A stretch of 64,000 nt of DNA from Saccharothrix saharensis (GTDB lineage: Bacteria > Actinomycetota > Actinomycetes > Mycobacteriales > Pseudonocardiaceae), in NCBI RefSeq assembly GCF_006716745.1, contig NZ_VFPP01000001.1:8567386-8631385 (forward strand), given 5' to 3'. The notes beneath the pieces are model-generated. The model worked only from the letters and a program-made list of their open reading frames with translations. It did not search any database and had not been told where the DNA came from. Below, in pieces: positions 59,930 to 64,000 of the stretch (positions are counted from its first letter, which is position 1; each line of letters begins with the position of its first letter). A program made the translations under genes and the position numbers.

Positions 59930-61642
59930 GTGATCACGTCTTCGCCCGGTCGGCACAGGGGTAGAGCCCTGCCGGCGATCATCGCGGCACTGGCGGTCGT
60001 ACCGCTCGCGCTCGCCGTCACCTCCGCGCGACCGGCCTCTGCGACACCGGGCGTCCCCGGGGCGCCGGTCGTGGTGTTCGCCGAGAACTTCGAGAACGGC
60101 CAGGGCACCACACCCGTCCTGCTCACCGGCTACACCGGTGCGCCGCCGGTGGCGCAGACCTACTCCGCCGATCCGGCGTGGCTGACCGCCTGCAACGGTT
60201 GGCTGGCCTCGCCGCAGCAGCCGGCCGTGCCACCGCCGGGCAGCGGGTGCAGCGCGGGCAACTGGCAGGCGGTCCGGGACATGGCCGGGATCCTGGGTCA
60301 GTGGGCGGGCGGCGACCCGGCCACCAACCACGCCGTCACCGCCTACACCGCCGGGAACCCCGGGGCGGGCAAGGTGCAGCTGCGCACCGAGCAGCCCATC
60401 CCGCTGCCCGGACCGGACCGGTTCCTGACCTTCTCGGTGGACGCGGCCGAGCAGAACTGCTTCGCCAACCACGCGCTGTTCGAGTTCTACCTGCTCGACG
60501 GCGCGACCGCCGTGCCCGCGTTCACCACGGCGATCGAGCCCTGCGCCAACCCCTCGAGCGTCATCGACGGCACCGCCGTGGGCACCTACACCAGCGACCG
60601 GCCGGTGCTGTTCGGCGGCTCGTCGGTGGGAGTGCAGCTGGTCAACGCCCAGGGCAGCGGGGGCGGCAACGACGCCGCGTTCGACAACGTCCGCGTTCTG
60701 GACGTCACCCCGCAGCTGGACGTCGGCTACAGCCCGCCCCCGGTGCAGATGGGGCAGACGGCCACCCTGACCTTCACCGTCACCAACACCGCCGAGCTGG
60801 CGGTCAAGGAGGGTTGGTCGTTCACCGCGAACCTGCCGGCGGGGCTGACCGCGACCGCCCAGCCCACCACGGACTGCGCCGACGCCACCGCCTCCACCGC
60901 CGCCGGCACGGTGACCGCCACCGGCTCCCTGGCCACCGGCCAGGTCTCGTGCACCGTCGCCGTCACGGTCACCGCCGCCCGCCCCGGCACCTACACCACC
61001 TGCGCCACCGACGTGACCGCGCGGGTCGGCCTCAACGCGCCGGGGTGCGCCTCGGTGCGGTTCATCGCGCCGGTGCTGCTGTTCGACGCCCACGCGCACG
61101 GTGGGAAGCTGACCGCTCCGCTGGTCGGCGTGGGCCCACTCGCCCCGTCGGACCTCACCTGCACGCCCCAACCGGGTCTGGACCAGGACCAGGCGCTCGG
61201 CGCCACCCTGCCGGGGATCGGCTCGCTGGGCGTCATCGACACCGAGGCGCACGGCACCGTCGGCGGTGACGGACAGCGCACCGCCACCGCGTGGGCCCGC
61301 ACCGCGAAGGTTTCGTTGCTGGGCGGCTTGATCACCGCCGACGAGATCCGCGCCAAGGCCGCCGCCGCGGAAGACCTCGACGGCACGGTCAGCACCGCCG
61401 GCGAGGTCGAGTTGGTCAACCTTCGGATCAACGGCACTCCCGTGGTCAACCCCGCGGTCGACCTGACCATCACCATCCCGCTCGTGGCCACCGTCGTGGT
61501 CAACGAACAGCGGCCGCTGGCAGGTGGTGCCGGCATCGCCGTCAACGCCCTGCACATCCGACTGCTCAACGGCGTCGACCTCGTGGTCAGCCACGCGCGG
61601 GTCACCCTGACCCGCCCCGGCACCCCCTGCCCGATCGACTGA
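59930..61642 (+). CDS. Large secreted protein with DUF11-like and choice-of-anchor-type domains
   Basis: GTG 59930 after AAGGGAG opens 570 residues. A signal peptide (about 1-38, ending PASAT) is followed by a galactose-binding-like domain (about 45-260) beginning VVVFAENFENGQGT and ending in FDNVRVLDVTPQ. A DUF11-type repeat comes next (about 262-375; GQTATLTFTVTNTAELAV, then CATDVTARV). The last part (about 380-570) starts FDAHAHGGKLTAPLVGVG and resembles the choice-of-anchor P type domain of actinobacterial surface proteins. No LPXTG motif or C-terminal anchor is visible, so it is probably released or held non-covalently. Function unknown; perhaps adhesion. Confidence 0.75.
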   Translation: MITSSPGRHRGRALPAIIAALAVVPLALAVTSARPASATPGVPGAPVVVFAENFENGQGTTPVLLTGYTGAPPVAQTYSADPAWLTACNGWLASPQQPAVPPPGSGCSAGNWQAVRDMAGILGQWAGGDPATNHAVTAYTAGNPGAGKVQLRTEQPIPLPGPDRFLTFSVDAAEQNCFANHALFEFYLLDGATAVPAFTTAIEPCANPSSVIDGTAVGTYTSDRPVLFGGSSVGVQLVNAQGSGGGNDAAFDNVRVLDVTPQLDVGYSPPPVQMGQTATLTFTVTNTAELAVKEGWSFTANLPAGLTATAQPTTDCADATASTAAGTVTATGSLATGQVSCTVAVTVTAARPGTYTTCATDVTARVGLNAPGCASVRFIAPVLLFDAHAHGGKLTAPLVGVGPLAPSDLTCTPQPGLDQDQALGATLPGIGSLGVIDTEAHGTVGGDGQRTATAWARTAKVSLLGGLITADEIRAKAAAAEDLDGTVSTAGEVELVNLRINGTPVVNPAVDLTITIPLVATVVVNEQRPLAGGAGIAVNALHIRLLNGVDLVVSHARVTLTRPGTPCPID

Positions 61643-62604
61643 CGCCCAGGGGTGGTGCAGGTGTGTCCCCCACCTGCACCACCCGGCGGCCGGGGGGCCG
61701 TGATCGGACGGACGCGCGGCGGCCGTCGGGCGCCTGTCGGTTGACGACTCGGAGGCCGACCGGGCGTGGCGGGTCGGTGGGAGTCGGTGCCGATTTCGAG
61801 GACGGAGTGGCGCGGACCGCATCGCCGGTCACCTCCGCCTGTCACGACGCGCGATCCTCGCCCGGGCGGCACGGCCATGGGAGCAGTGGGTCCATCCTCG
61901 GCCCGCGCAACCAACACCGGAGCGTTCCCGCCGAATACCCGACCTCGGAGCACTCACCCCATGGTCGTGCAGTGCACTCCGATGGACCTGCGGCACAGAT
62001 CCAGCACCAGGGCCCGCGAGGTACTCGGATCCTGGCTGGGCCGGACACGACCCGGATCCCGGAGTGGGAATCGATCACGCCGATTGCCGTCGCGGCTGGT
62101 CGGACCGGTGTTGTGAGCTGCGGCCCAGGCGCAGAAGAAGGCACCGGGCACGACCCGCGGCGGACCGCACGACCAGTCCGCACCGTGGTCAGCTCCCTGC
62201 TCGGCGCGGCACCCGGTGGGGTGGACACCAGCCGGTGGACGGCCTCGTGGCCTGTTCGACATCCCCGTCCTCCGTGCGCGGCGTGTGGATCGACGGTCCG
62301 CTACGGGGCGGGGAGGCATCGGGCCCCGGGACGGCATTCGGCCGTGCGGTTCCCTCCGTGGTGTCGTTCGCGCGTGCCGTGAGGGGGGCGTCCGGGGGTA
62401 CGCGTGGTGCCAGTACCACGGGAGTGGAACTCGCCGTGGGCGCGTCGGTTCGATGCGGACAGGTGGATTGCGGACAACGGTGTGTGAGCGGGCCGGAACG
62501 GGGTAGTCGGGCACGTCGCCGGCGGTCCGATTCCGAGTGCGGGGTGGGGGAGCGGTCGGTGGCGCCGGTAGGCCCGTGCACCGCCCAGTGAGCCGAGGAT
62601 GGTC
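61643..62604. other. Long spacer before the cytochrome oxidase gene, no recognised gene
   Basis: About 960 bases with no frame I can support. Short frames here have no ribosome binding sites and no known motif. GAGG at 62595-62598 is the likely ribosome binding site for the oxidase gene; I could not identify its promoter with confidence. Confidence 0.4.
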
Positions 62605-64000
62605 ATGACGACGCTCAAACCGACCCCGATCGTCCCCCGAGGGGCCGCCCGGCCCCGTCTCAAGGGATCGGCGTTGCTGCGCCTGTTCCGCACCACCGAT
62701 CACAAGACGATCGGCCTGATGTACCTGACCACGTCGTTCGGGTTCTTCCTGGTGGGCGGGCTGATGGCGTTGCTGATGCGCGGCGAGCTGGCGCGTCCGG
62801 GGCTGCAGTTCCTGTCCAACGAGCAGTACAACCAGCTGTTCACCATGCACGGCACGGTGATGCTGCTGCTGTACGCGACCCCGATCGTGTTCGGGTTCGC
62901 CAACTTCATCCTGCCGTTGCAGATCGGGTCGCCGGACGTGGCGTTCCCGCGGCTCAACGCGCTGTCGTACTGGCTGTACCTGTTCGGCGGCCTGATCGCG
63001 GTCAGTTCGTTCCTCACACCCGCCGGCGCGCCGGACTTCGGCTGGACCGCCTACACGCCGCTGTCCAGCGCGATCCACAGCCCCGGCGTGGGCGCCGACC
63101 TGTGGATCTCCGGCCTGGTCGTGGGCGGCCTGGGCACGATCCTCGGCGCGGTCAACATGATCACCACGGTGATCTGCCTGCGCGCGCCGGGCATGACCAT
63201 GTTCCGGATGCCGATCTTCACCTGGAACATCCTCATCACCTCGATCCTGGTGCTGGTGGCGTTCCCGATCCTGACCGCGGCCCTGCTCGGCCTGCTGGCC
63301 GACCGGCACCTGGGCGCGCACGTGTTCGACCCGGCCAACGGCGGGGTCATCCTCTGGCAGCACCTGTTCTGGTTCTTCGGCCACCCCGAGGTCTACATCA
63401 TCGCGCTGCCGTTCTTCGGCATCGTGTCCGAGATCTTCCCGGTGTTCTCCCGCAAGCCGCTGTTCGGCTACAAGGGCCTGGTGTACGCGACGATCGCGAT
63501 CGCGCTGTACTCGGTGATCGTGTGGGCGCACCACATGTACGCCACCGGCGCGGTGCTGCTGCTGTTCTTCGCCGCCTCCACTTTCATCATCGCCATCCCG
63601 ACCGGCATCAAGTTCTTCAACTGGATCGGCACCATGTGGAAGGGACAGCTGACGTTCGAGTCACCGATGCTGTTCAGCGTCGGGTTCCTGGTGACGTTCC
63701 TGTTCGGCGGCCTGTCCGGCATCCTGCTCGCCTCGCCGCCGATCGACTTCCACGTCCACGACACCTACTTCGTCGTGGCCCACTTCCACTACGTGCTGTT
63801 CGGCACGATCGTGTTCGCCACCTACGCGGGCATCTACTTCTGGTTCCCCAAGATGACCGGCCGCATGCTGGACGAGACCCTGGGCAAGATCCACTTCTGG
63901 ACCACGTTCATCGGCTTCCACCTGACCTTCCTGGTACACCACTGGCTGGGCAACCAGGGCATGCCGCGCCGCTACGCCGACTACCTCCAGAGCGACCAGT
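62605..64000 (+). CDS. ctaD: Cytochrome c oxidase subunit I (3' end outside window)
   Basis: The frame is open from ATG 62605 to the window end (465 codons; the full protein is usually about 570-580). ATG 62599 is an alternative. It is an aa3-type haem-copper oxidase subunit I. H82 in FTMHGTVM is a low-spin haem ligand. FGHPEVYII holds the CuB His cross-linked to Tyr, HHMYATG gives two further CuB ligands, and HDTYFVVAHFHYVLFG carries the haem a3 and second haem a ligands. The protein forms the core of the membrane complex that reduces oxygen to water and pumps protons. It is probably a single-gene transcript in actinobacteria, separate from ctaC/E. Confidence 0.97.
   Translation, partial: MTTLKPTPIVPRGAARPRLKGSALLRLFRTTDHKTIGLMYLTTSFGFFLVGGLMALLMRGELARPGLQFLSNEQYNQLFTMHGTVMLLLYATPIVFGFANFILPLQIGSPDVAFPRLNALSYWLYLFGGLIAVSSFLTPAGAPDFGWTAYTPLSSAIHSPGVGADLWISGLVVGGLGTILGAVNMITTVICLRAPGMTMFRMPIFTWNILITSILVLVAFPILTAALLGLLADRHLGAHVFDPANGGVILWQHLFWFFGHPEVYIIALPFFGIVSEIFPVFSRKPLFGYKGLVYATIAIALYSVIVWAHHMYATGAVLLLFFAASTFIIAIPTGIKFFNWIGTMWKGQLTFESPMLFSVGFLVTFLFGGLSGILLASPPIDFHVHDTYFVVAHFHYVLFGTIVFATYAGIYFWFPKMTGRMLDETLGKIHFWTTFIGFHLTFLVHHWLGNQGMPRRYADYLQSDQ

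Noticed and set aside
1..64000. tRNA, rRNA, CRISPR array or complete insertion sequence
   Set aside because: I found no cloverleaf-like or CCA-ended sequence, no evenly spaced direct repeats, and no intact transposase in any frame.

Overview
The window is 64 kb of very GC-rich DNA (about 70% G+C or more by eye) with many GTG starts and 1- to 13-nt gene overlaps. It carries a gamma-butyrolactone (A-factor type) signalling cassette, CBM2/GH27 secreted proteins, NB-ARC/TPR proteins, an aa3-type oxidase subunit and a stressosome operon. This points to a filamentous actinobacterium, most likely of the Pseudonocardiales (Saccharothrix/Lentzea/Actinosynnema-like). The genus is an inference from gene content, not proven.

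Layout. 1-5920: five genes, each starting inside the stop codon of the one before (ATP-grasp ligase, DUF1116 protein, MFS exporter, L-threonine aldolase, DMT-type exporter); it looks like the end of a small-molecule biosynthesis operon. 5838-9066: an AfsA-type butenolide synthase, an SDR-like reductase and two ArpA/ScbR-type TetR regulators, with an ARE-like operator in the afsA/tetR intergenic region. 9382-18334: small secreted proteins (two single-domain CBM2 proteins), a ChaA-type antiporter, a GGDEF-EAL protein, a DUF4342 protein and a GH27/ricin-lectin glycosidase. 18590-24732: an NB-ARC/TPR protein beside a decayed copy of a similar gene, a HAF-repeat secreted protein, another secreted protein and a LysR regulator.

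25425-40305: the most striking locus. One 4,464-residue protein has the ends of an insecticidal Tc toxin A subunit (VRP1-like start, TcB-binding-like end) but carries about 30 hemopexin-type blades in two blocks. It is followed 19 bp later by a 488-residue protein with an extremely Lys/Arg-rich N-terminus, a candidate cargo. No TcB or TcC gene is in the window.

40399-43170 (minus strand): acyltransferase and terpene synthase preceded by a deleted P450 relic. 43432-46872: a small secreted I36-like protein coupled to a LolD/FtsX-type ABC transporter. 47162-48013: a secreted fibronectin-III protein. 48622-54520: an uninterrupted stressosome operon (RsbR, RsbS, RsbT, PP2C with ATPase domain, hybrid kinase, response regulator-PP2C). 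54667-58793: a lipoprotein overlapping a TIR-transmembrane-propeller protein. 58898-61642: two secreted proteins, one a paralogue of the protein at 17768-18334. 62605 to the window end: cytochrome c oxidase subunit I. I see no tRNA, rRNA, CRISPR array or intact transposon.
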